64,000 bases of DNA from Oscheius dolichura (GCA_932521035.1 OW051492.1:682001-746000), one strand, 5' to 3'; numbered from the stretch's first letter, positions 36,175-51,807 are shown. Numbers and translations: made by a program. Notes: generated from the letters alone by a model not told the origin.

Positions 36175-38122
36175 ATGTCGTTGGCTGAAGAATTAATGGC
36201 CGATTTTGAGGATGATGAAGAGGATGAATTGGAACAAGCCATGAATGATGTAAGTGTTGATTTTTTATATAACTAAAACGGTGCTAACTTTTGTAAATAT
36301 TTATGTGTTTCTGTTACGCCAAATAATGATTGAAGATGCAGGTCAAAAAAGAAGAAGAGGAAATCGAAGAAGCGGCTGAAATAGTACAACCTAAACTGTA
36401 TTCATCTGTATATGATATTGCTAAATTGGGAACGAGTGACAGGTAAGGAAATATAAATTGTTATTTTGAAGCTAGCGTTTTCAGCTATAAGGAGCTAATT
36501 GAACGGTTGAATTATGAACTAGAGCGAATGGATGATGTTAAAGTTACAGCACCCTTGGAATCGGATCCACAATATCAATTAATAGTAAAACTATCTCATG
36601 TATGTTTTTTTTAAATCCAAATTCATAGTAATTTATAGACTATTGCTGATATTGACAGCGAACTTCATGTAATTCACAAATTCGTGCGAGATAAATACGA
36701 GAAACGCTTTCCTGAATTAGAAACACTGGTTCCTAATCCATTAGAATATATTGCTGCTGTGAAACTTCTTGGAAATGAAATTAATACAAAAGGACAAAAT
36801 AAGGTTGGATATTTTAGAAATAAAAGAAGCTTTTTTTCCAGGAAATACTGGGACAAATTCTTGCACCCTCTACGTGTATTGTTGTATCAGTAACAGCTTC
36901 GACTACACAAGGAAAGCAATTAGAACCTGATGAATTGGCTGCCGTAAATGAAGCTTGTTCTTTAGCAGAAACTCTTCATAATGTAAATTAGTTTGCTTCC
37001 TAATAATTATACTTTTTAGCATCGTATCGCAATGCACCGACTAACTGAACTACGGATGGCATTGATTGCCCCAAATTTAGTCAATTTATGTGGAGCTGCT
37101 ACAACTGCTTTGTTGGTTTCTCAAGCAGGAGGATTAGCTCCATTATCAAGGATGCCTGCCTGCAATATCCAGGTTCGAACTATCTCAACTGCCATTTTTT
37201 GTATTTTAAAGGTTTTGGGAAGACAAAAGAAAGCATTAGTAGGATTTGCCTCTGCTACAACTAATCCACATACTGGCTTCATTTTCTATCATCCTATTGT
37301 TCAAAATTTACCACCTGATCTCAAACTGTTAGTTTTATAAGAGTGTAATTAATTCATTTTATTTTCAGAAAGGGTATGAAAATTCTAGCCCATAAGACCA
37401 TCATGGCTGCTCGAGCTGATGCTCTTCATGAAAGGCCCACCGGTGATATGGGAAGAGAACTTCTTGAACAGGTTTGTTTCTCTTCTAATAAAAATAATAA
37501 CATTTAGGTACAAAAGAAATATGAAAAGTTATTAGAACCACCTCCAGTTAAATCACTGAAAGCGCTTCCCAAACCCTTGGACAAAGCAAGCAAGAAAAGA
37601 GGAGGTCGTCGTGTAAGAAAAATGAAGGAACGATTAGGAATGACTGACCTGCGAAAGAGCGCTAATCGCATGAACTTCGGTGAACTCAATGAAGATGTTA
37701 TGCAAGAGAATATGGGATTCGATGTGGGACAAGTATGTTAATTCCTTTTAGTGTATAAATTTATTGTCTAGGTAAAAACGGGAAACGTCAGTGGAGGAAG
37801 AATTCGTGCAGGTGTAGTAGACAACAAAACAAGAGTCAGGATGTCGCAAAAACGTCAGCGTCAAATGGAAAAACAACGGGCTGCTGCAGGTGGAATGACA
37901 AGTATGAGGACCAGAGTAAGTTCCATTCGAATTGCAATTATTATTATTTTCAATTAACAGGTTGCTGGAACTGCTTCATCAGTTGCTTTTACACCTGTTC
38001 AAGGACTGGAAATTGTAAACCCAATGGCTTTGGAAAAACCAGTAGCACCCGCCAACTCCACATATTTTTCTTCTTCTGCTACATTTGTTAAAGTTGCTGG
38101 ATCTACACCCCGGCCGAAATAA
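36175..38122 (+). CDS. prp-31: U4/U6 small nuclear ribonucleoprotein PRP31
   Basis: Starts MSLAEELMADFEDDEEDELE. NOSIC and Nop domains are evident: NPLEYIAAVKLLGNEINTKG, LAPSTCIVVSVTASTTQGKQ, HRIAMHRLTELRMALIAPNL, CGAATTALLVSQAGGLAPLS, MPACNIQVLGRQKKALVGFA. The C-terminal Prp31 region has KKRGGRRVRKMKERLGMTDL and VKTGNVSGGRIRAGVVDNKT. PRP31 bridges U4/U6 and U5 in the tri-snRNP and binds the 15.5K-U4 complex. Introns are 38-60 bp. Its polyadenylation signal AATAAAA lies at 38,167 and the next gene starts at 38,281, an operon-like distance. Confidence 0.95.
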
Positions 38123-38280
38123 GTTGTTATCTTATTTATTTTTATATTTATAAGCAATGGTCTCTAATAAAACGAGTCTTGTCTACACTTTGTTCTGTTG
38201 TTGAAGTACGAGTTCTTGAATATCTTTTATTTTTATTGTTTTTCAATATTTTATTCTGTACCTTATTTTTAGTCGACAAA
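38123..38280 (+). promoter_or_regulatory. Operon-like intercistronic region (prp-31 to mrps-25)
   Basis: 158 bp between stop and next start. It contains AATAAAA at 38,167 and, about 100 bp further, a T-rich acceptor ATTTTTAG at 38,265-38,272 followed by 8 bp and the ATG. This matches the nematode arrangement of a poly(A) site about 100 bp before an SL2-type trans-splice site. Inferred. Confidence 0.55.
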
Positions 38281-38956
38281 ATGCCGTTTATGCATGGTAA
38301 TGTGCCGCTTCGGCGAACATTTTATTATCTTCGGCAAGGAAAAATTAACTTTAGAGATAATGTGCAGGTAAGACATTCTTAGCAGTATATTCTTTTATTA
38401 TATTTTAGGTATTTGCTCTAGGATTTCATAATAGGCCTACTGAACGACAAAAAGGTGCCCGTGATTTTGTTTTTTGGCATTGGGCTCAATTACAGGTTTT
38501 GTATGCATATCTTTGTTTATTTCAAATTTTCAGTACTATAACTCTAAAGTACAGCTAGTAAAACATGTTGATACCGTACTGACTCCATTTGCTAGAGCAT
38601 ATCTTAGTTTGTTACCATTTCTTCTTTATAAGTAATATGGTTTAGAAGATGGAAGGGAAGTGTTATTTGATTTAGAAGGAATGACTAGAGAAGAAATTGA
38701 AGCACAATTGGCCAAGACTTTAGGCAAATCGGAATTAGTAGTAAAGCGTGAACAATTAGAACAAATAGCCAAATTGAATCCTGCTGATTTTGGATCGAAA
38801 TGTAATCGTCAGGTAGAATATTTTCTTATATTATGAATGGTTTTAATGTGATTTTAGTGCATGTGTGAAGTACAAGGCCAACATCCATGCACAGGTCTTC
38901 TGATAGCACCAAAATATATGACCGGAAAGTACCGATGGAACCATAATCTCATCTAA
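38281..38956 (+). CDS. mrps-25: Mitochondrial small-subunit ribosomal protein S25
   Basis: MPFMHGNVPLRRTFYYLRQG opens the protein, followed by FRDNVQVFALGFHN, then ARDFVFWHWAQLQYYNSKVQ, a mid region with DGREVLFDLEGMTREEIEAQ and the C-terminal CNRQCMCEVQGQHPC cysteines. Length (about 170 residues) and the N-terminal L51/S25/CI-B8 fold fit mS25. It functions in the mitochondrial ribosome small subunit. Three short introns. Probably the downstream cistron of prp-31. Confidence 0.9.
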
Positions 38957-39186
38957 TTGCTCAGTTGTTTATAGGATTGTTATTGTTTCAACTTATTGTT
39001 CGTGAATAAAATGATAAATTAGCTTTTTTGTAGAGATAGAGTAAGGTAGCCTCGAAGATTTCAAGTTCAGAAGAGGTTGACTGGTCACGACAGCAAAACG
39101 GTCATGTTTCGTTTTTTACAAGATGGAACAAGCGAAACACTTGGCACAAACAAGCCTAACAGTTAGGCGAATAGTCATTCAGAAGG

Positions 39187-39920
39187 ATGCAAGAGAATAA
39201 GTCTCGAGCTGCTGGAAAGCCATCACAGGTTCGTTTTTCCTCAATTTCTCTTCTATAACTCCATTTTAGCCTTCCAAAGCGGACAATTCACCGCGATCTA
39301 TGTCGAAAAAGACGAAATTTGTTCCGAATTCGCTTCTAAAAGGAGATCACATGAAAAAATCAGAGAACAAGGAAAACAAATCACCTGCAAAACCATGTGC
39401 CAAAGGACGCCGAGGATCTGGAAATAGGCATTTCAATTATGACCTCCTGGAGCCGACCATTAATGTTGAAGATGTTCCAGCTCCGCCTTCTTCAACTGTT
39501 AGTTGCCATTTATTTTTATTTTATCTTATAAAAAAGTGAAATACAAATTAAGGAAAAAAAAATGAAATGAAACAATACACATCGTGGCTTTTTCTTTGAA
39601 TTTTTCGTTTCGCTTTTAGCGTTGGCGCATGATTACTGTGGATAAAATCAAATTTTGCAGATTCTCTCCACAACTAGTGTTCCTGATGGAGGAAAAATTG
39701 TCTCTCTTCGTGACCCTGCTGGTAAAATTCAAGTTCGTATCGAATATGAACGTGATCAGGTTAGTTACCCTTGGATTTGATTGAAATTTTTGCTATTTTT
39801 CAGGTTTTGAAGCTGTCGGCGTCGCCGTTTTCAATCCTGCCCCCAGCTTGCATCAAGAATGTGGTTACCACCATGCCGGAGCTGGTTGCTCCATTTCCTG
39901 TCCGTCATTGCTATCCCTAA
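39187..39920 (+). CDS. Small protein of unknown function, basic N-terminus
   Basis: Four exons join in frame: 39187-39228, 39270-39497, 39661-39759, 39804-39920; 161 residues. The N-terminal half is lysine/serine-rich (MQENKSRAAGKPSQ, SMSKKTKFVPNSLLKGDHMK, KPCAKGRRGSGN). The C-terminal half is a compact conserved-looking block: DGGKIVSLRDPAGKIQVRIE, then FSILPPACIKNVVTTMPELV. No signal peptide or membrane segment. I do not recognise the family. Splice sites and phase agreement across four exons support a real gene. Confidence 0.75.
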
Positions 39921-40700
39921 TTTATTTTTATTTAATGAATTTATCTCATCCTCCGCACCCAACCATTATATGTTTTGAAATAAATGTCGGTAGATGAAAA
40001 GGATAACAGCTGTCAACTTCCGGGGTCATAAAAAGGTCGTCGTCGTCGCAGCCAGCAGCAGTATGTGATAGAGATAAAGAGAGAGAGCGACACACAAGAG
40101 AGATGCTTCTTCACATGCAACAAATGGCTCCAATGGGTAGAGCCAGTTGGTCCTGGTGGCGGTGGTGATGGGATGTTAGAGGAGGAGGCCGGCTCGGGCG
40201 AGAGAGAGATAGAGCGGCTGATGTCTATCTCAAGGCACGCCACCTGATGTGCCACAATTATGCGGGGCCTCTCCGGCCATTGTCTATTGTTCCCTCAACT
40301 CTTTCAACTTTCGAAAAATATGTCCATCTGATTGTTTTCTCCGCGGTGATAAACAAAAACAGCTGACGCTTTTGAGAAGTCGGCTTTTATCCATCCACCT
40401 CACGGATCACAATGTCTTCTCGCAATTTCTCTGCAGCTCATTGTGTTTTTTTTTCCTATTTTCTATATTCCTTGTTATTATTTAGCAATTGTAAACATTC
40501 TCATGGCATGCACATACAGTTATAAATTAGTGCTCATAAGAACACATAAAAATACAACATGCAAGCGAGAAAAAATAAAATAAAAATGATGCTTACATGC
40601 AAAAAATTAGACTCCTTTGCTCTCTGAAAATATAGAAATTATAAATGCAACCTTTCTTCTTCATTTCCATAATGCTCACATTGTTTGTTTCTTGGTTTAG
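39921..40700. other. Intergenic region before the secreted cysteine-rich gene
   Basis: 3' UTR of the small gene (AAATAAATG near 39,980), then 700 bp with no supported exon. An acceptor GGTTTAG ends at 40,700 immediately before the next ATG, suggesting a trans-splice site or a 5' UTR intron. Confidence 0.4.
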
Positions 40701-42031
40701 ATGAATCCATTATTATTTCTTCTTCCATGGTTGTCGTCTCTTGTCTCTCTAGCTGTGGCTAACACCTGCAGTAGGGTGCAAGCATGCTCAGTACAGCTCT
40801 CGCGGTATCCTGTACTAGAAGAAGTTGGTTTACAAGTAGCCGGCTCTCCCCAACAGAGCATTGCACAGGAAGCCAGTGGTTGGGGTAGCGGTATGGTACC
40901 GTTATATGATGAGCTTATGGATGAGCAAACATCCGTTGATTATACAGCTAGTCCGGAAATATCAACGTGAGTTTTGCTAAATTTTCTGGAGGCCGGATGT
41001 TTTGATCGCATTCTCTGTTGAAAAGTTGTTGAAAAATTGAAAAACAAGAGCCAGGTGGTGAGTTCTCTTGTGTGGCACAATTCTTTTGTTTTCTTTTTTC
41101 AATTTGCCTAATCCAAATCAAGAGGAGTACGAATTGTATCAAAGCTTCGTGTGTTGATGTGTCTTTTTTGTTTATATTTGTTATTTTTGTTCAAAATTGA
41201 TTCAATAAGTTTACTGATTAGCAAATGCTCTCTTATTTGTAGAAATTAATCTTTCTTTACATCTTGCAATTAGAAAATGGCTACCAATAACATACAGCTG
41301 AATATAATAATTAGCCTACTTTCTTTTGATTATATATTTGTTGCTTATTATGCTTTTTATTGAATTTTTCACGAGTAAGAGACATTTGTTATGCAGCTAA
41401 TCACAAAAATTATTTTTATGTTCCATTGATTTATTAGCATCTTTTCTTTATAAATACCTCCATCTTCTTTCAGATTTTCCTTCTGTGAATGTGGAGACAA
41501 CAATACATGCGATCCATCCAACGAATCAAGGAATATGAACCTGGATAACAGTCTAAAACTAACATTTTGCAACGATGTCGACGTACAGGTTCATAATGCC
41601 TGTAAGGTAAATTTCTACCCCGAAATATCAAAGAAAATGGCTTTTTCAGGGAAGAAGAGGAGTAATCCGTGTGATTGGTCCCTCCGATCCAGCGGGTGAG
41701 TTGAAATTCCTTTCCCCTAATAAAAAATCACCCCCCGGAAGGGGTAGCCCCCAATGACTCACCCCTGCATGTCCACCAGTGTTGTGGCAACAACTGTTGC
41801 GTTGCTGTCCACGTTTTGTCTCGATTGAGGGGGATTTGACGCCGGGAGGCAGCCGGGCAAGCGGAGGGGGTCAATAGTCTCAAAAAGTAGACCTCACCTC
41901 ATTTTCCAGGTACCTTCATCCAGTCCGTGACATCGACCATCGTCTTCTGTAGCTGTCCCGCCGGCTATCAGAGGCAAGCCGTCGAAGTCTGGGAAGCGGG
42001 CGTGTTGTCGGTTCACTATACTTGTGTCTAA
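40701..42031 (+). CDS. Secreted cysteine-rich protein, family not recognised
   Basis: Four exons in frame: 40701-40966, 41474-41606, 41650-41695, 41910-42031; 188 residues. Signal peptide MNPLLFLLPWLSSLVSLAVA. The mature protein has spaced cysteines (NTCSRVQACS, FCECGDNNTCDPSNESRN, LTFCNDVDVQVHNACKGRRG, IVFCSCPAGYQRQAVEVWEA, HYTCV), suggesting a disulfide-stabilised extracellular domain. GRRG looks like a dibasic site but no processed peptide can be asserted. The first two exons are AT-rich and the last GC-rich, so the gene spans the second compositional boundary. I cannot name the family. Confidence 0.78.
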
Positions 42032-42550
42032 CCCCCGTTATATACCGTCTGTATTGTTTTTTTACTCGAGAAAAGTTCAAAAAAAAGTTTTAATTGCTTT
42101 ATTTTTCCGGAATCAGAGATGAATTATTTATACGGTTTATCTCTATTTCATATAATATTTCTGTTCTTGTTTAGGTAGGGAAAAAATCACGGGAAAAGCA
42201 AGAATACACCTTATTTTCAGATTTCCTTCATAATATCGTCTTTTTCACTAAATTTTGATTTTTGTTTAAATGAAACCTACTCATTTTTCAACTACAATGC
42301 CCTAGAAAAGACTCAAAAAACCACAGGAAAGCAAGATTCTTATTATGTCGCCCCATGGAAGATGGGAACTGGATTCTCGGCTCTATTATTACACGGAAGG
42401 TGAAAAGTTCAATTGATCAGAAGTGAACCCTTGTCTATTATTGAAATTGGGGTATAAAACCGGTTAGACTTGATATACTGGCCCAAAAAATTGATAAAAA
42501 GTTGCTGGTAACCGTAGACATTGCTGATTTTGGTTCGGTACTGAATAGTC

Positions 42551-42652
42551 CCATCCGTAAAATCTCGGCAGGAGGACCATCTTTATTCAAAGCTGGTACA
42601 AAACAGTTATCACCCTTTATATCTTTGTCCTACCGAGATTTTATGGGTGCAG
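42551..42652. repeat. Hairpin element (family A), diverged
   Basis: Arms CCGTAAAATCTCGGCAGG and CCTACCGAGATTTTATGGGT around a 65-bp AT-richer spacer. First copy after the 25-kb gap in the family's distribution. Confidence 0.75.
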
Positions 42653-43348
42653 GGGATCGGACTATCGAAGTGTCGAGCCTAGGTGTCTTATCCTTCGAAT
42701 TCTCTGTTTACCCGGGTTGGGAAATTGCTTTATTATAAAAATAAAGTTTGTTCTTGTTTCAATAAGCGATCAGAGTTCTTCCGTCGTCATTTAGTTGACT
42801 AACAACTTTCCATCTATACCGAATAGCACGTCCACTTCCTCCTCGCACTGATAACTCATCCCTCTACTCATCTTCTACTGTCTAGAACTGATATTTATCG
42901 AAGAAAGCAGTCTATAAACACAGAAAAAGATATACTTTATCCTCAACGACAATAAAAAGCCTGAGAATCTTTCCCCCTTTAGATTTGATGCAATTCTTGT
43001 CCCTCCTCTCTCTTGCCTGCCAGATGGAGCCATTTGCATCAGTCCATCTCCCCTGCTCCCCCAAAGAACTCTTCCAACCCTTCCAGATCATTCCACTTCC
43101 CCTATCTATAGTCTGTATGTCCTGTGGGTGGATAATATGAGTGGGGAATACCCAGACTGTTTTTTCCCTTTACACAGTCCGCCCTGGGTACAGCTCCGCC
43201 TCTTTTCCAGAAATGTAACAGTCTGTTTTCTTTCTGGTGCTTATCAGAGCAGTGACCAGAAACCATTCCTTGCAGCCGAGAGCACGGGGGGTGGTCTATA
43301 CACTTCCTTCTTTCCCTTTATCCCCCGGGGGCTCGTTTTCTGAATCAG

Positions 43349-43965
43349 AACTTCGATTTCATAGCTTCTCAGGGCAATAACCCTCCAATAGAATTGAATT
43401 TTTGGGAAATTTTAATACCATTTTTAATATCAGAAAGAGTAGAAAATTCTGAACAAGATAGCGGTGGCAGTTTCAAAAAAATGTAGATTTGTATCCCCAG
43501 ATAGTCTAAACTTCTTCCACCTTAGTCGTAGTTACAAGAGAACCCAAAGACTTTTTAAAAAACTCAACTTTCTCTAAATATTTTTATACTAGCATAATCC
43601 TCAGAATATTTTCTACAAGGTATTGCTGAGAGAATTTTAAAAATTGGAATTATTAGCGAGATAAACGCGATTTAGGCTTAGCAAGGGAAATTTTTAACAG
43701 GAAAATTAGATTACACAGTAGACCTTAGATATTAGGACCAGTCGATAGATCACAAGGTATCTAACAAATTTTGTTTTGGACTGAGGAAATCCGACCGTCC
43801 AGTGCCGAAATATACTCAATTTAGGCTTAGCTTAGGCTTAGCAAGGGAACTTTTTAACGTGAAAATTGGATTTCATCGTAGCTCTTAGATATTAATACCA
43901 ATCGATAGATCTCGGCTTAACTAACAACTTTTGTTTTCAGAGTGAGACAATCAGACCGTTAAGAG
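43349..43965 (+). repeat. Dispersed repeat with TTAGGC motifs, copy 1
   Basis: Matches 46056-46545 over about 450 bp with many substitutions (shared blocks ACTTCGATTTCATAGCTTCT, AAATATTTTTATACT, GCGATTTAGGCTTAGCAAGG). Its right part is itself duplicated in tandem (from 43668 and from 43815), giving TTTAGGCTTAGCTTAGGC. Confidence 0.75.
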
Positions 43966-44577
43966 CATTTAGCAGCCATATCTAGCAGCCGTACCCCCTA
44001 AATTTCCTGAAGTTTTCCGTAAAACGGCGCGGACCCCTCAGATTTCAAAAACGCGCCCTTTTCCAGCATCCAGTCGACTTTTGATGACATTTTCCTGGGT
44101 TAAAGGTCACAATAATCCATTTTTCTTAGAGTAACGGAAAACAGGAAGGAACTGGCACTTCTCCCGATCGGGGCGCATTTACTTGACCCCTGGAACATCA
44201 CGTAGACGGGACAACAACAATCAGTCCTTCCCTGATCGACCCACTCTCTCTTCTCCCCCATTTCTCTCCTATTCTCCAGTCCGTGTTCCTTGTTTGTTCA
44301 GCTGTGAAAGACTGCCACCTTTTCCTTTCTGTTTCTCTCTTTTGATACTGACAAAAGCGAGGTTTTTTATTGATTAGGGGGAAGGGGGAGATCACTTCTC
44401 GCTTCGCTTTCCCGGGGCTAATACTGACCATTCTATTCCACCCCCCGGTTGTTTGTCTAACCCGAACTGATAAAATCTCTCCCTCTCTTTCTCTTCTCCA
44501 GGTTGGGGCAGGAAATTTCTTCTTTTCCCTTATTTTTAGCGTCTTTTCCTTCAAAAATAAGAGTATTTCCAGAAGAA

Positions 44578-48422
<3,845 letters not shown>

Positions 48423-48648
48423 AATCCCGCCCATAACTTTTATTGTGTAAACTATAGCCAGATATTGTTTTTGGTTAGAATAAAATCCTGGTAGTGTTGT
48501 AATCTGAATAGTCCTAATTTAGTCATATAGAGATGGGAATAATAATAAATATTTACACGTTCTATATTCTTTTCCTTGTTGCTAACAAAGTAGACAACTT
48601 TCTATACCTATGTGCTGATAAATTCGCGCCACCAAATGGCTGTTCCTC

Positions 48649-48682
48649 GAGCTGCCGAGAGTCTATGGGTGCAGGGAAACAG
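48649..48682. repeat. Solo hairpin arm downstream of gpi-1
   Basis: CTGCCGAGAGTCTATGGG without a partner arm. Confidence 0.5.
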
Positions 48683-48879
48683 GGAAAAGTCAAATTAGAC
48701 CGGTTTTCGAAGAGTTTTCAATATTTCATGTTCACTCTATCATTTTAACTCATTTTCTAGAGTATTGAGTCAATTTTTGACTAAAAATCACTATAATTCC
48801 GCCTATTTTCCTCCAAAAATGTCCAATTTCCCGTTTTCCGCAGCAATAGTCTGATTTTCAGCCGTTCTCTCTGTAAATA

Positions 48880-49642
48880 ATGGCAGGCTATGCTCTAAAA
48901 CGCCTGATGACTGAATACCGCGAATTGACGAACCGTCCCCCGGAGGGAATAATCGCTGCCCCGATCGATGAGGAGAACTTCTTCGAGTGGGAATGTCTCA
49001 TCACCGGACCGGATGATACCTGCTTCGCCAACGGGGTCTTCCCCGCCAGAATAACATTTCCCCAGGACTATCCGTTGAGCCCCCCGAAAATGAGGTACAC
49101 ACCAATTTTTTTAATGCTAGAATTACTGTAATTCAGGTTCACTTGTGAGCTATTCCATCCAAATATTTATCAAGATGGAAGAGTCTGTATTTCTATTCTT
49201 CATGCTCCGGGAGATGATCCAACGGGATATGAAAGCTCTTCAGAAAGGTAGGGACGGCGGGAATATTCAAATTGGTTATTCTTAGCGCTAAAAAATACCG
49301 TTATCCTTTGCAACGAGTGAAAATGACGGCGCCCCGGCGTCATACCCGCGAGCTGCCGAGATTTTACGGGTGCGGCGGCACCGGGCGCCAGGCCGCCATT
49401 CTTCTCAAAAGCTCTCCATTTTGGCACATTTTCTCTCATTTTTTTTCTCTTTTTTCAGATGGAGTCCAGTCCAATCGATAGAGAAGATCCTCCTCAGTGT
49501 TGTCAGTATGCTAGCCGAGCCGAATGACGAATCCCCGGCGAATGTCAACGCCGCCAAGATGTGGAGAGAAGATCGCGTTCAATTTGAACGAATTGCTGAT
49601 AATCTCGTCCGAAAGACGCTCTGCCTCCCCCAATCCGAATAA
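48880..49642 (+). CDS. ube2g2: Ubiquitin-conjugating enzyme E2 G2 (UBC7-type)
   Basis: Three exons in frame: 48880-49094, 49137-49247, 49459-49642; 169 residues. [60 protein letters not shown] with catalytic Cys in GRVCIS, then [20 protein letters not shown], the acidic-loop insertion that marks the UBE2G2/UBC7 family, and [23 protein letters not shown]2G2 builds K48 chains in ER-associated degradation with gp78/HRD1-type ligases. A solo hairpin arm lies in intron 2. An acceptor GATTTTCAG is 20 bp upstream of the ATG. Confidence 0.96.
49345..49380. repeat. Solo hairpin arm in ube2g2 intron 2
   Basis: CTGCCGAGATTTTACGGG followed by a GC-rich tail; no opposing arm. Confidence 0.6.
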
Positions 49643-49800
49643 ATATTGTGATTCAAAGAGAAAATAAAATGTTTATAACCCGAAAAATGTTAAATTTTTG
49701 CATAAATAGTGGAAAACGTCTGAGAAGTTTGCAAACCAAGATATTTTCACAGGTAGGGAATGGATCCAAATATATGACAAGTTGGGAATGGAGGAGGGAA

Positions 49801-50891
49801 TTACCTTTTGCCCTCGTAGGCACTCAGACGGCTTCGTGTCTGTTCTAGGGACTTTGTGACTTGATTCAGCTGAATAGTTAGGTCAGCTACCGTAGTATTG
49901 GCGGCTTCCACCTCCATGACCAGTTTGGCCTTCTCATAACCTAAAAAAATGAATTTAATAGTGAAAAAAACGGAAGAAATAGCTAAAATATAACTTTGAG
50001 CACATTTTCCCTCCTGCAGCCGCACCCGTAGAATCTCGAGGAGCTGGTACGCGCCGGTGCGGATTTCCAATCCACCCAGCTGCCGAGATTTTACGGGTGC
50101 GCGAGCGCGCGCTCGCAATCTCATTTCTGACTATTTTCATCGAATTTAGGCTCAAAATGCTTCAAATTTTCTGATTTGTTCACTTTATAATGATAACAGT
50201 AAGTAAAACTGCTTACATTCGGCGTCTTTAAACAATTCCACGAGTTTCTTGTATCGATCCTTGTAGTAATCGACTCTGCCTTGAAACCTGGTGGTCTCTT
50301 CTTTGGCAGCGTTGAGTTCTTTCATAACCTCAACCAGGCGGTTCTTATAAAATCGAGAGAGTTCATTCTGATCCGCCTGAATTTAAAAATAGAGCTACAG
50401 TACTCCATAGAAACATACAGATTGGAGGTTAAGGCGCCGGACCTCCGAGTCCAGTTCATTTCCCGGGTTTGGAGGCGGGGGTACTCCATTTTGGGCGGTC
50501 TCCCTCTCTTCCGACGGGGATTTGGATTCCGGAGCAGGAAAAGAGGAAGCAGCCAGGGCCTGACGGACCTTTTCCTTCTTGGCGTCCTCCCCAAAGTCGC
50601 CATCCCGGACGACTAGGCCCGTCGCCGGGTCGACGACCTTCTCCTTGTTGTTCTTCTTCGTCTTCGGGCGTTGCCTCTCCACCGCGTGGACAATCAAATT
50701 CCCGCTCTTTTGACCACTAAAATGGATTTTATACAGATTAATTTAATGTTGAAAACTGACTTTTTATTAGCCTGTCCGGGTTTTCCCTTCTGCTGGGGGC
50801 CTTTCTTATTATTGCCGGCGCCGGCAGCCACCCAGCCATTATCCTCGTCGGAATCGCCTTCAATCTTGAGGACAGCAAAGCGAGAGACCAT
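49801..50891 (-). CDS. gkap1: GKAP1-like (G-kinase-anchoring protein 1) coiled-coil protein
   Basis: Four exons in frame: 50761-50891, 50419-50716, 50217-50376, 49801-49940; 242 residues. The N-terminus MVSRFAVLKIEGDSDEDNGW matches the SRFALL-type opening of GKAP1, followed by a basic KK-rich stretch. The central part is charged, and the C-terminus is coiled coil (LSRFYKNRLVEVMKELNAAK, MEVEAANTTVADLTIQLNQV, KSLEQTRSRLSAYEGKR) ending in the same basic tail as the family. In mammals GKAP1 binds cGMP-dependent protein kinase at the Golgi. Assignment rests on similarity at both ends. It is convergent with ube2g2, 158 bp between stops. Confidence 0.72.
50019..50112. repeat. Hairpin element (family A), gkap1 intron 3
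   Basis: Arms CACCCGTAGAATCTCGAGGA (mutated inner end) and CTGCCGAGATTTTACGGG. Confidence 0.8.
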
Positions 50892-50998
50892 TATTAAAGT
50901 TTTTCCTATAAAAGGAAATATATCCGACTGTATTTTAAGCAAAAATGAGCAAAAGAAAGGGAGAGAAACGGTAAGGACATCTTCAGTGATCGCGCACG

Positions 50999-51092
50999 CC
51001 CGCACCCGTAGAATCTCGGCAGCTGCGCGTCCTGGTATTATTTGGCTCGCGCTTTCTAGTTCATCCAGCTGCCGAGATTTTACGGGTGCAGG
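50999..51092. repeat. Hairpin element (family A) upstream of gkap1
   Basis: Arms CACCCGTAGAATCTCGGCAG and CTGCCGAGATTTTACGGG around a 50-bp centre, about 110 bp upstream of the gkap1 start. Confidence 0.85.
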
Positions 51093-51807
51093 AAACCTTG
51101 AAAATGCTACTGGAAGCTCTTTTATGGGGCCGCCCTTCCTCTTCTGACCCCGGATCTTCTTTAGATAAGCTTGTAAAAAGTTTTGGCTCATTTCTACAGT
51201 ACCCCAAGTAAATTAACAAGGAAGAAGGAAATCAGTTTAAAGCTTTTCCCTAAAAAATAAAGGAATTGTTGATCAAAGAGCGGGAAGATCGTCCCCGATC
51301 AGGGTCATCTCTATTCAGGTCGGTTATGATAAGGATTTCCCCATTTCTAACGGAATTTTTCCAATTTTTATAGTATTTTAGAGGTTCCTACAGTATATTT
51401 ACTAATAAAATTGGGTAAAATCATAGAAAAGGAAGTGAAATGACCACCGGTCAGTTGAGAAAAAGGTCAAAACGCGAGTCAAAAAGCTAAATTTCAAAGA
51501 GACCGCGATGGGGGAGCGGGACCGGGTCCCGCCGCGATCCAACCAGCTGAATTGGAAAGCGACGACTGAATATTCTACGCCGCTTTTAGCTGACAGTCCT
51601 TTAACCAACGGCTTTTCTTTTACCCGGCCTATATAATTTCATCGATTTTTGAACTGAATTTTCCCATTTCTGGACGAAATTCACCCTTTTTGGGGCCGAT
51701 TTTAGGGGATTTTCTTCAAATTTTCCTTATTTTTTCGATTAAACACTCTCTAAATATTCTTTTTTACTGTACTTTAATATATTTTAATATAAAAATCTTC
51801 AGGTAAA
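51093..51807. other. Intergenic region between gkap1 and the second L31 gene
   Basis: No supported exon. A minus-strand frame starting MSQNFLQAYLKKIRGQKRKG (near 51,191-51,132) is protein-like but cannot be joined in frame to gkap1 and runs into the hairpin element. An acceptor ATCTTCAG lies 5 bp before the L31 start. Confidence 0.4.

Larger units (their letters stand above)
42032..44577. other. Long intergenic region with hairpin and telomere-like repeats
   Basis: 2.5 kb without a supported gene. It holds a hairpin element (42551-42652) and the first copy of a dispersed 500-bp repeat containing TTAGGCTTAG motifs (43349-43965). Reading frames present have no splice context. The right end is the gpi-1 upstream region, with an acceptor TTTCCAG 6 bp before the ATG. 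Confidence 0.55.

Noticed and set aside
51093-51191. Possible upstream exon of gkap1 (MSQNFLQAYLKKIRGQKRKG)
   Set aside because: Cannot be spliced in frame to gkap1, and the known family starts near SRFAVL, which already has its own ATG.
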